From assembly GCA_947044365.1 (NCBI GenBank), contig OX345642.1, forward strand, positions 6,549,507-6,613,506: a stretch of 64,000 nt of DNA. Direction: 5' to 3'. Positions 1 through 24,300 of the stretch are shown one piece after another (within the stretch, counting starts at the first letter, position 1; each line of letters opens with the position of its first letter). The position numbers were made by a program, and so were the translations under genes. Under the pieces are notes generated by a model, which was not told where the DNA came from, did not search any database, and was given only the letters and a program-made list of their open reading frames with translations. The stretch comes from Petrosia ficiformis. Lineage: Eukaryota > Porifera > Demospongiae > Haplosclerida > Petrosiidae.

Positions 1-869
1 AAGGGAAGTTCTATTTTTACAGTCATCAGAGTAGACAGATACATAATCGAGTACACTTTGCTATAACAAAAATGAATGCCAATAAAGAACACAGGAGACC
101 ATCAGCAGTAAGTGGACATGATATCAGTATAGTTATGATATAAGTAGCAATCATGATCATTTAGTAAACTGACTTGGAGTATTATCAGTTTCTATTACTT
201 ACATTTTCATTATAATTATACTTTCGAATGCCACATGGAATATATTATCACTGTGATGATGCTAGGCCCAAGGGTGTGGCATCATCAGTGCAATATATTC
301 CAAAGATGTATGCTATAACTGTTTTGTAGAATGGAAACAAAGCATAAAGTATCCTTGTTGTGTGGAATACTCCTTTCCAGTAGATTTTTACTGGTCTATG
401 GATTCACACCTTACCTAGGAAAGAAATCCATGTTGATGCAGTTAGTACCAGCATTTCTCATAATGGCACTGTGGTCAGTGCCAACACATCTGAGGTGTGG
501 CACTGTGGGTTGCTGTGGCCACATCCTGTATGTTGGCATTGTCAGTCTTTTGATGTTTAGTGCTACCATCAACAGTATTTATTATGTGTTTCCAAACACA
601 GAGGTTTCTTTGAACTCGTTAAAATATTCTTTATAAATGAACATTTTGGCCCAAAGGCCTTCTTCAGCTGGCTGAAACATTCTTTTATAAAGAATATTTT
701 ATTGTGATATGCTTTCAAAGAAACCAGTGATGGGAGCCTTTGTGAAATTATATGGTCTATTGTATGTTATCAATCCAACTACTGCTCCACCTATCTATCT
801 GTCCATCTATCTACATATCTCCTCTATATTACAATCCATTCATCTATCTCTTCATCATTCTCTCTACAG
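1..869. other. Gene-poor segment before the first exon, with two inverted-repeat elements
   Basis: This is the intron or upstream region of the gene whose last exon starts at 870. An imperfect hairpin lies at about 235-302: an arm with GGAATATATT and GATGATGC faces GCATCATC and AATATATTCC. A second inverted-repeat element lies at 602-726. An open frame of 101 codons at 331-636 runs into that element, so I do not accept it as a gene. A CTAT/CATC-rich tract at about 795-855 acts as the pyrimidine-rich approach to the splice acceptor at 868-869. Confidence 0.5.
602..726. mobile_element. Short foldback element (MITE-like), family F
   Basis: The ends GGTTTCTTTGAA and TTCAAAGAAACC are terminal inverted repeats, and the inner arms (AAATATTCTTTATA against TATAAAGAATATTTTA) extend the hairpin. 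A related sequence occurs at about 46435-46565, including the CTTTGGGCCAACACATTC and CAAAGAAACTGGTGATGG segments, so this is a dispersed family. It has no coding capacity. The superfamily cannot be named from the sequence alone. Confidence 0.6.
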
Positions 870-1268
870 CCTGATACAATCATGAATAGACCAACGATGT
901 CTCCAAAAGGCTTCAACACAGCCTGTGATTTTGTTTCATCTCCTCCACAATACAACCACATAGAACACTTTCTAAAACCAAGTTTATCACACGAGACTTA
1001 CAATAAAATAAGACAACCTTCTTCTTCCCAAGAATACGAAAAACTAAATCACGACTCACACCTCATGCATTCCAATACAGTTCCACTGTTCAATACTAAG
1101 CCAGTAAACTACACAACAATTCTACATGATACTCAGGAGCCAATCTATAGCACTTTAAAAGAAGAGGATGGAGAAACTGCTACTGATATGGATGAAACGA
1201 TATCTGTTGTTAGCGATGACCCTCCACCTCCCATTCCTCCGAGATTATGCAAAATGACTTCTATTTAA
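870..1268 (+). CDS. 3' terminal exon of a receptor-like protein; cytoplasmic tail with phosphotyrosine and SH3-ligand motifs (partial)
   Basis: A splice acceptor (TCTCTACAG) at 861-869 opens a frame that reads to a stop at 1266-1268. An AATAAA signal at 1268-1273 overlaps the stop codon. The roughly 132 residues are hydrophilic and contain tyrosines in docking contexts: ETYNKI, QEYEKL and EPIYSTL. Near the C-terminus a DDPPPPIPPR stretch is a class-type SH3 ligand. There is no transmembrane segment or enzymatic domain in this exon, so it is probably the intracellular tail of a single-pass receptor whose other exons lie left of the window. The next gene downstream is a receptor with a similar style of tail on the same strand, which suggests a tandem family, although the tails are not clearly alignable. 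The methionine at 882 could be an internal residue rather than a start. Confidence 0.55.
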   Translation, partial: PDTIMNRPTMSPKGFNTACDFVSSPPQYNHIEHFLKPSLSHETYNKIRQPSSSQEYEKLNHDSHLMHSNTVPLFNTKPVNYTTILHDTQEPIYSTLKEEDGETATDMDETISVVSDDPPPPIPPRLCKMTSI

Positions 1269-2212
1269 ATAAAAATACATGTTTGTTATGTTCACTGTAT
1301 TATATCGGTATCGTGGTGTAAACATTTTTTTATGCATGCAAAATTTGTAAATTTTTGGCAGTAATTAATGCGTTATCATACATACATACTACATCATATA
1401 TAATAAATCCAGCATTACTAAGTCACTAATAATATGATTTTGTGTTACTTTTTGTTTGTTAATATTTATTAATTATTTCTGCTACATAAATTCACTTGAT
1501 ATTTAATGTTTTTGTTTATAGTTATATATAATTACATTCGTTTTTTGTTGATTATTATTTATTATTATAATTAATATTTTAATAATTAATATTTTAATAT
1601 AGGCTTGACACTCAGTAATTTTCATTATACATGGATTTAATTATTTAATAATTCAATTTTTGAGCTAATAATCATCTCGTATTAAATATTTTCATGGGGG
1701 CAACCCATGGGCTGGTCTGGAGTGGCTAAACCCCATGTCATCTAGTTGAGGTTCTCTAAAAAACTTGAGCCACTCAGTTAACTGCTGAACTTGAACTACA
1801 CTGATCTGTTCAGCTCAGCTGTAGACCCAGCTCCACTCATAGCCAGACCTAACCTAGCTCCACCCCTAAAAAAGGTGGAATTTTCACTTTCCTTATCGTA
1901 TACATAAAGACTGACATTATACACTAATATATAAAAAAAATCTGTACTAATTTATATTCCTATGATTTTAGTTTATTATTAAATGGTTATAAATATATAC
2001 ATACTACTCTATTTACATATATGTACATACATAAGATGTGTGACTGTGTTGGGATATTTATCGATATCGCAATTCTTTGTCTTTCTATTTATTGGGATTA
2101 CGTGACGAACGATGATTTATGTCCGGCGAACAAAGGTTCAAGATTAGAATTAGTGTTGTTTTAATTAACCAAATCTAAATTAAACACCAGCAGAGAGACT
2201 TTAATTAAAACT

Positions 2213-2336
2213 AGACAAATGTGGCATATGTAACTACTATAAACTAATAACTTAACAAATGTGGCATATGTAACTACTATAAACTAATAACTTAACAAAT
2301 GTGGCATATGTAACTACTATAAACTAATAACTTAAC
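2213..2336. repeat. Tandem repeat, about 47 bp x 3
   Basis: Three nearly identical units contain ACAAATGTGGCATATGTAAC followed by TACTATAAACTAATAACTTA. The last unit ends at AACTTAACAATTAATTTG. Confidence 0.85.
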
Positions 2337-2726
2337 AATTAATTTGAGACACATTTCTGTACTCACCATATCTGCATGTACGTCACAGTCTCAATCTATA
2401 TTTGTTCTAATGTTAAACTCACGTATTCACAATCGCTATAGCATATATTACTTTATACATAAAAACTAGTAGAACGTTTCAGTGGCCATCAGTGGAAATT
2501 ACTAATGATATTTAGTTTGAGTTATTTTCGTCTTATTGCTTTGTGTTGTAAAATTCATAATAATAATTATGTAATATTCTTTTGTAATTCTAAATCAAAA
2601 CATTTTACAGCATCAAAACAACACTAGTATTATAAAATAATAGAACCATCAGTTCCTGCATGTAATATAGTTCACTACTATATATAGTAACAAAACCACA
2701 CCCCCACCTGAAAAGCTATGATCACT

Positions 2727-3040
2727 AGTTTGTATCATAATTTCATAACTTACGTATTACCCTATAAAATGAGTCACAAGTACTTTTAAGTTGTAATAAA
2801 AGTAATTAACACCTCAAGGCTAAGCCATATTTAGTCTCCTTATATTAAAGAAGTTGTTTACCATTGTCATGCATATGCACGATGATGTGCATATGCATGA
2901 CAATGGTAAACAACTTCTTTAATATAATGAGGCTAAATATGGCTTTGCCTTGAGGTGTTAATTACTTTTATTACAACTTAAAAGTACTTGTCACTCGTTT
3001 TATAGGGTAATACGTAAGTTGTGAAATCATAATACAAACT
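2727..3040. mobile_element. Foldback (palindromic) element with arms of about 155 bp
   Basis: The left arm starts AGTTTGTATCATAATTTC and the right arm ends GAAATCATAATACAAACT. The arms pair with few mismatches through CCTATAAAA, TTACTTTTATTACAA-type and GCATATGCAC segments to a centre at about 2880-2886. No open frame is present. It is a non-autonomous foldback or MITE-like element, or a recent inverted duplication. Confidence 0.75.
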
Positions 3041-3458
3041 GTACCAAAATAGAGAAACCTATTAAATCTATATGTTTTATAAAATACGTGTCTGTTTCCT
3101 ATTTCCTCTTTTTTCAAATAGACATATAATTATATAAACAGACATATATAATTAATAGTAAAAGTGATTGTTTACACTCAATACCTTATATTTTTCAATA
3201 ATATCGTAATATGAATCACTGTAAAAGATAATTAAAGACCTACATGTTTTTCCCATAACTATAATATGATTTCTCATGTATAGATAATACACGTATTGAC
3301 ATATATGTATAGTGAGTGATCCATTAAATTATACATAATTTTATTATGCATGCATACTGTCAGTGCATGATTTATAAGTATGTATGTACATATACGTATG
3401 TGAATAAAATTAATGACAACATTGTTGATTGCAATTGTGGATGGAACAATTGTTAAAG

Positions 3459-6400
3459 ATGGAGATACTGAGTGGTGCTTGTTTTATTGTACTCCTGCGT
3501 ATGGCAATATATGTACATGGTAAGGGATTACAAAATACATAGTATATTTATTATATACATACATCTTGTTATTATAATTGTATTTTTCATACCATGTTTA
3601 CTTGTACATAAGTTTATATAAAACTCTACTATATGTAAAACACAGTTTAGGTATAATATTATATATAGTATATATATACGTACGTATAATTTTTTTGATC
3701 TTGTGAGTGTTCTGTACAATTAAAAATCTACTTTATGTGAATGATAATCTTCTACATCAATCACATGAAATACATAGTCTGCAGGGTGAATTAAATATAG
3801 TCTAGTATTATACTAAATACATGATTTAGAAACCTTCTTAAGTGGGAGTGGTTTCATTTATCGTGCATACATACTGTATGAGTTCATTATGACATGACTA
3901 CGTACTCTCATATTTAGAGTATCCCATCCATTATGAATGTTGAAAGCTCGTTTTTACTATTCATTGCATTCAATGAACATTTTGACGAAAAAGAATACAT
4001 TCAGATAGATTAATATAATTCAATCCCACATTAAGATTCAATTTACAGTGTTCTAACTGACTCTACATTATATGTATCTTTTCCATTCAGGATCCAGTGA
4101 GTGCACAAGCAAATTCATGACGTTAGATCTCATTCGTTACAGAGCCGATACACTACCAGATATTGATGAAGTCCCCACAATCATCGGCACTGAACCTATA
4201 TATGATGAACTCGAATTAGAAGAAAGGATTGTACCAGACATGAAATTTAATTGCTCAGGAAATCTCACCAGTGCAATTCTAGGTGTAACGTTACGATCCT
4301 TGTCAACTTTAGAACCATCTGAGCATCCTCTTATACAAATATGGAGACAAAATAATCAGAATGATAATACTTACACACTTGTCGACAGCCAGGCAATAAC
4401 TTACACACTTGAAAACATATCAAACTATGGTATATATGTATATAAGTTTGATCCACCTTTACATTTTGAAGATGGAGATATTTTAGGAGTGTTTGCAGGC
4501 TCATCATTAAATAGTATTACCAGTATTAATGACGTTTGGAAGTTTGATTTGAACAGCTTTTTTTTTCAAACACAAAAGGCTGGTGATGGACCACCAAGCT
4601 TGATTAATTTAGATATTGAGGAGTATTCTACTGGTATAAATAGATACCTTTTGATTAGTCCAACAACAGGTACAATATATGATATACTACATTAATCACA
4701 TAAAGCACAATACAAAATAATAATTTATGTAAGGTCATCCATGAACTCAGTAAAAATGTTAATAGCTCTATTTTTTTTAAAACACCATTTTTATATCCCT
4801 ACCTTGTGTAAGTCAAATGTCAATCTATTCCTTCATATGCATTATTAAGTTACAGTATAATCCTGCATGATACATTCTAGTACATGTAAAGATATCACGA
4901 TCCTAATCTTGAGGTCATCATGAATGTGAACAGAATCTTAATTCCAGCAGTTGAGTCCTTAAAAATGACAATTCACTTTCGTCATCTCTCTTTCTATCTC
5001 TCTCTCTCTCTCTCCCTCCTCTCTCTCTCTCTCTCTCTCTCTCTTCAGAGCCACCTTCATGTGCACAAGGGTTTTTAGATTCAACTATAGTCACTAGTCA
5101 TAGTTTAAATGTCAGTAATACAGTGATACAAAACCGAGGACAGAGACTGTTTCCAGATTTAAAATTCAACTGTGATGGACTCATCGTCTCATGGATAATA
5201 GGAGGACTTATAACATCTAATGCATCAAACATGGCTCAGATTCAAATTTGGAGAATTTCAAGTAATGGTAATGAACAAGCATATGTTTTAATAAATACTA
5301 GCTACATTAGTAGCAGTGCATCTCTTGCTTCTCTTAAAGTTCATAGAATCAATCTTGATAACCCATTGCCAGTTAAAAGTGGAGATTTTCTTGGTATATA
5401 TCAAACTTCAGATACATATTCTAAAATACAACTTGAGATTTACTATCAAGAACTTAGTGGTCCCAATAATGTGATTCCCGTCTCGGAACCAATTGAGCCT
5501 CTTGAGAGATATAATTTGTTCGATTTGAAAAGAAGTGTGGGAGGTAACAACTACCCCCTAGTGTCTCCTGAATTTAGTAAGTCATGTCAAAATTATTAAT
5601 CTTTTATCATGTATATATCAGGATACATGTATACATGGTTTAGTTATTCGTGTATGTAAGGTAAGGTGGGGCAACTCTGTTACAAATTTAAGGGACAATT
5701 CTGGAAGCACCACAGTCAGTACCAAGGATAAACTACTTTATGATTTTACTGCCTGCTACGTATAATAAAAGACTATTTGTCATTGCAGCAATAAATAGCA
5801 TATAAGTCCAACTTAGACTGTAACATAAGCGCCGGAGAAATCTTGAATTTCCAGAATTATCCACTCATGGAATTGCCCCACCTTACCATACATATAGACC
5901 TGTAGAAACATGCCCAGGAAGGACCACTTTTGAGTAGATTCTCCTAAAAATTAACAATAAAGATTGTTCAAAGGCACTATCCAATATGTACTTTGCACAG
6001 GAGGGGGAACATACGTACCTCTCTTGCATGTTATATCACCCTGTGTTCAGATGGGTACCTCATATCCCTAAGCCTAACCGCTTCAAATTTCCTATGTACC
6101 TGATGTGGAAACAATATTTATTATTGAACATACATTGTTCTTCCACTCTATTTACATTTGTTATAAGCTTTAACTAATAGGACCTCTAATGAAAATACTT
6201 GACAGCTGCATAACACTTGCAAATACAGAATAATATGCGCTGTAGCTAACAACATTGTTACTGCATTTCATTAAATATTCTTCTACAGGATCACGGTCCT
6301 GTTGTGTGAATACTCGTCCAACGATCCAATCTTCACTTCCCTCTTCAACTATATTAAGAACTTCATCACGTACCAAATCCTCTTTATCCAGTGAAGAAAC

Positions 6401-6944
6401 TCCCTCAAGTACTAGTACACCAGCAAGCAGAAATGAAGATGGAATTCGAAACACATATATTGTATCCACACTAGTTGTGATAGTATTTGTTTGTGTGTTC
6501 CTTATAGCATTAGTAGTCATATTAATTTGTTGTAGACAAAGAATGAAAAAGGTGAAGAATACCTCCATGAATACCGTTAATGAAAATCAGTATAGAAATG
6601 ATACTTCAAGCCCTACCAGCACAACTAGCGAAACAGAAAATATTCCAAGTCCTACCAGTACAACTGGAAACACTGCATTAGTCGATTCAATGTATCTCTC
6701 AGAATCTGATATAGCACAAGATTATGAACCAATGTATAGTGTGATTGATGACTTCACAGATCATTCATCAGCCCTGGCAACACGCCGCACTATAGTTCAA
6801 GCAGTGAACACCTCAGTAGACAGTGATATCCTGACATCACCAAATATTGCATATGGAATAACGGAATCTGGCGAACAATTGGATTCCAATGGACTTCAAG
6901 ATGACTATGACTATCTTGAGATAATAACCGATGACTCATTATAG
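3459..6944 (+). CDS. Single-pass receptor with two ectodomain repeats and a tyrosine-rich cytoplasmic tail
   Basis: Four exons join in phase: 3459-3519, 4091-4669, 5049-5576 and 6289-6944, every junction in phase 1, giving 607 residues. Residues 1-20 form a signal peptide (MEILSGACFIVLLRMAIYVH). Two related ectodomain repeats follow: one around residues 66-200 with RIVPDMKFNCSG, and one around 246-370 with RLFPDLKFNCDG. Both continue with an IQIWR strand and a GD(I/F)LG motif. Each repeat is nearly one phase-1 exon, which fits exon duplication. Residues 391-446 are a Ser/Thr-rich stalk and 447-469 are the membrane helix, followed by basic residues. The tail holds candidate docking tyrosines (DSMYLSE, DYEPMYSVI, NIAYGI, DYDYLEI), several of SH2 or ITIM type, and no NPXY is visible. 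There is no kinase domain. I do not know a named family. The PD(L/M)KFNC style recalls uncharacterised sponge surface proteins, which is an inference. Confidence 0.85.
4991..5043 (+). repeat. (CT)n pyrimidine tract before an exon
   Basis: This TCTC-rich tract directly precedes the acceptor of exon 3 of the receptor gene and probably serves as its polypyrimidine tract. Confidence 0.7.
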
Positions 6945-8188
6945 CCTATACCAGCCACAATTCAACTAATGACATTTATATAATTATACATTTATAGTCA
7001 TTCTTCATTTTCAAGTACTACATATATATGTATGCCATGTAAAAGTTCATACTCAGTTCAATTGTCTACAGTACTAGTGGTGGCATTGCCACCCCTTTGG
7101 ATCAGTAGAAGAGGAAGAGTCTGGGCTGGGGATACCAAAATATACTATATATAAATGACATTACACTAAACTTTTACACTGTATAATATAGAGCAAATTG
7201 ATATACTGCTCTGCAGGCTGTCATAAAGATCAGCTATATATATTATTAATAAAAATATGTTGAGGTAATGTATATGCCAGGTAGTTTATAGAAATAGAAT
7301 TTGAACATAAGTTAGGGTTGTATTAATGTTATATACTAGATGTGTATCACGGTAACCGCAAAACTGATTTAGTATCCTGATCCTCCCTCCCTCCCTCTTT
7401 GCAAAGGGGTGGCAACACCAAATGGTGTCTACATAGCCTAGTACCCAGGGTCTTAAGGATCTTGGGTATGAGGCTAATGTCTACAGTACTGCAGTGAAGT
7501 TAAGTTTAAGGGGAGTGGTTTTAATTTGAATACAATGATACTACCTCTATTCTTCATGTAAATAACTAAAGTCTGATTTTCAAACACCATTCCTCTGTGG
7601 TCCCACACCACTACTGGAAGTCTGGGAAAGTGATTTCAACTGATGGAACGCTAACCATGTTATTATATAATGAGAAAATGTTTAACTTCTTGACTGTCAC
7701 AGCAAATACAATATTCTCGAGATGTGGTATTTTAAAATTTCTGTTACAAATATAATATTTCAGTGCAAACAGGATGTAAAATTAATTATAAGCAAAAACA
7801 ATTTGAAATTCATGACACAATATAACAACATAATTATAATTTAAAACAAATTTTGCTATAATCACTAAAACAAACACATTATTACAATTAATTACACTTT
7901 CATTGCATAAGTATACATGTATAACTTTACACATGTACATGTACATTTGTATGTACATACAAATGTACATACATTTGTAATTATATACATCAGTTGTAAT
8001 TATATACATATCTGTACATAATAATTATAATCATAATACACAATAACATAATTTGGTCACAAATTAGTATAAGAGTGATCATAAACACATACTACTCTGA
8101 TACAGATTCCTAAAGCAGTATAGGAATTGGACTAACGAACTATGAATATCATTGCAACACAACAAAAACAATTAATAGTTTTAATTGA
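6945..8188. other. Intergenic region between convergent genes, with a probable inverted-repeat element
   Basis: No coding exon is seen. At about 7064-7490, GTGGTGGCATTGCCACCCCTTTGG on one side is matched in reverse by AAAGGGGTGGCAACACC at about 7398-7420. TGTCTACAGTACT occurs at about 7064 and again at about 7479, which suggests a short transposon with flanking repeats. The rest is AT-rich, with short ATGTACAT palindromes at about 7915-7975. Confidence 0.45.
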
Positions 8189-21082
<12,894 letters not shown>

Positions 21083-21388
21083 GTTTGTATGTATATATAT
21101 GTTGTCAACAATCTATTTTACCACAATTATCATGTACCACGTTTCTCTGTTTAACACGGCTCTGATTTCCACGAAAGAGAACTTTAAATGATGTTTGCAA
21201 CTTCAGGTCTTCTAGTAATCCTCAAGACAATACAGTTTTTTTTTGCTGCAGTGACTTTCCCGGCTTGTTGATCGATCTTTAGTGTGTGGGTGGGGTAAGG
21301 GAAGTGTATCACGTGACAGTTTAGCAGAACGAGCCACACCTCCTAGGCCCCTATTTAGTTGTTATTATTGTCGCGACGAGAACAAGAG
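21083..21388. promoter_or_regulatory. Shared divergent promoter region between the two PH-PTB adaptor genes
   Basis: Only 306 bp separate the two start codons, which point away from each other. The segment includes a TTTTTTTT run at about 21237-21244 and the GC-richer stretch GTGTGTGGGTGGGGTAAGGG at 21281-21300. Both 5' untranslated regions and any common control elements must lie here. No TATA box is obvious. Confidence 0.5.
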
Positions 21389-24300
21389 ATGGCTAATGAT
21401 GTTGAGATCGTTAAACGTGGCTACTTGAAATACAAGCTATGTTCATCTTACCCACAAAACGAAATGGTGAGTATGAGGAATATTTACCTATGCGTTAACT
21501 ATAAGTTGCAAAATTTGAGTTGTTCATGGATAGATAATGTAGTTGAATAGATAAATGGATGGATGAAAGTTTTAATAGATGGTTGGATGAATGGATGGTT
21601 GGCAATAAATCCATTCCTCCATACATGCATGCATCAATATTGTAGTTGGATGGATGTGTCAATGGATTGATGGTTGATTGTACGGTTGGATGGATACCTA
21701 TTCCTCCATGCATGCATGCATCGATAATGTAGTTGGATGGATGTGTCAATGGATTGTACGGTTGGATGGATACCTATTCCTCCATGCATGCATGCATCGA
21801 TAATGTAGTTGGATGGATGTGTCAATGGATTGATGGTTGATTGTACGGTTGGATGGATACCTATTCCTCGATGCATGCGTGCATCGATAATGTAGTTGGA
21901 TGGTTGATTGTATGGTTGGATTGATAGCAATCCATCTATTCCTCCATGCATGCACACATATCCATCCATGTAATATGTTTTTGATTCATATTCCATAGTT
22001 GAAATCATTCAAGGAACACTGGTTTGTATTCAGAATGGGCACAAATACTACCGGACGACTTCTTGATATGTACAACAATGAAAAAGAAGGGGCTAAAAAA
22101 ACTTCCACACCCAAAGAACGAATATTTTTACGAGATATGCATTCGGTGACAAAGTCTGGAAATCAGCAGATATTGTTGCACTCTAATGATGGATCAATTC
22201 ATTATTTGGAAACGCGAAATACTGATGAATGGTTGTTTGCATTGAATGCTGTACTGTTTGGTAAAGGACCAAATGGAAGTAGGTTTCTCTGTCTCTTTCT
22301 CTGTCTCTGTCTCTCTCTCTCTGTCTCTCTCTCCACTATCTCCCATTCATGCATGTCATAACAATATACTAAGCATCCATCAGTTCCCATACTTCCCTCT
22401 ACGAATCTGTAGTAATTCTTGCTTTGATAGCAATCAGCTGAACCCAAGAGGCCATACACATCAAATCATACTGCCAATGTCGTTTTCGTGCAAATAAATT
22501 AGATCACATAACATCTCACTTTAATTAAGTCATTCCATCCATGGCACAAATCATGATAGAATATCTTACAAATAACAATAGTAATATATGCATTTTGCAT
22601 GGAAAATGTTTGCCAACTCTTGTACATACACAATGTATGTTGCAAGCAACTGTGTCCAATTATTAATAGTAAGTAACAATAAGATTGTTTATACTCCCAC
22701 GTATGTATGAATAACAGAATTATTATTATTTAAGAGATATTATATTGTGAAAACTCTTCAAAAAAGTAGTATTCATTCATGATCCACGTCTGTTGAGGTT
22801 AGAGTAGACTTATAGTCAGAGTGACTGGATTGTGTTCCAAAGTTTTATCTTGTGTACCCAAAGAAGTTTATGAAGTTGAAAGGTGTGTGGAGCTTTTTTT
22901 TCTTTAAAACTTTGGAGAACATGATCCTAACTATATTTCTATAATAAAAAAAGTGAATTTTTATAGGTAGCTCATTTTGATGAGTTTCACATCAAATCCA
23001 TTTAATAATCACTCAAGAAAAAATTAGTCGAGATATTTTTTATCATTATCACCTGTTAAATACACAATATAGTTTAAAGTTCTATTAGTATTTTTACTGT
23101 TAGTCTGCTTTTAATTGCATGTACAAATTTTAGCAATTTTAGCGACTAACGTAATAATCACTAAAAAAACATCATTTTATTAGCCATATTAGGCATGGCT
23201 CAGAAATTAACTAGAATTAATATCCAAGCATTTAAAAATCACTAAAGTTAGTGGACGCATTTAATAGTAGACTTAAGGTATCATTTTTTAAATCTTTTAT
23301 AATCATAATAGCTTTGTATAGGGTTGGCCCAGTTGTGTCTATTATTTATAGTTTAAGTTTGCCTCTGTAGCGTTATATACAATTGTCTCCTGCATACATA
23401 CACTTGTAGTTAAAGTTGTGTGGCGTGCATACTGTCAAGAGCCCAATATGACATTGACCAGAAAGCAGAAGAGTACGTCGACATCATTATGGGCTCCTGA
23501 TACTGTGTATAGAAGAAATAATAATAATTAAAGTGTGTGTGGTGCTATGGTGTAGGAGAGTCAATTAATGTAAACTAGAATCAATTACCCATTATCATTA
23601 TCACTTGTAATACAAGTTGTATTTTATAATCTTTTTTTGTCGTATATTATGGGCTGTGTAGGGCCAGGTCTAATATTTATGTTTATGTTATACTGTTATA
23701 CTCACTGCACTGTATATATAGAAAAGAATGTGTAATATTTGATATGGTGTAGGAGAGTCTATTTAGTTTATAGTACTGTGTAAACTTCAAAGTATAGTAT
23801 TATGTGATGTGAAATCTCATCACTATACACCTATTACAATAATATATACTGATATGACAAAATGCTAAAGTAACCACAGGTTTGTTGGGAAAAGCTACAA
23901 ACAGCTACAATACTTTGGCCTTTCGGGAAATATATCCATTATAACATGCCTACTTATGCTGTAGTGGATTCATAATCGCCTCGCCCTTGGGCTTGGTGAT
24001 TATAAATCTCATATAGCACTCATAGGTATGTTATAACATACATATAATATATAACTTTATATTAGGGCTGTGTTGATGTAATGTAATTAATGATAGATTT
24101 TTGTAATGGTCTTTTCTGTCAAGTGTAACTGATACTAATAATTATATATTGTAAAGTAAATGACCATATCACTGTTATGTAACTATGTATATATAACATG
24201 TATATATGCCCTTGTTTGGTGAAACAGAGCCTGTAATTGGATTCACACACTACAGTTATGCACATAATTATACATGTATAGTTCCTATTCATTGTGGAGA

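Larger units (their letters stand above)
1269..3458. other. Intergenic region with a tandem repeat and a long foldback element
   Basis: No exon with a credible frame and splice sites is visible. It holds a three-copy tandem repeat of about 47 bp at 2213-2336 and a large inverted repeat at 2727-3040. The remainder is AT-rich sequence. Confidence 0.5.

Noticed and set aside
331..636. Open frame of 101 codons with hydrophobic segments
   Set aside because: It runs into a foldback element, has no visible splice partner, and its sequence is itself rich in short inverted repeats (CAGTGCCAACACATC, TGTGGCACTG).
6170..6568. Minus-strand open frame of 132 codons
   Set aside because: It is antisense to the last exon of the receptor gene, whose frame has matching splice sites, a membrane helix and a tail.
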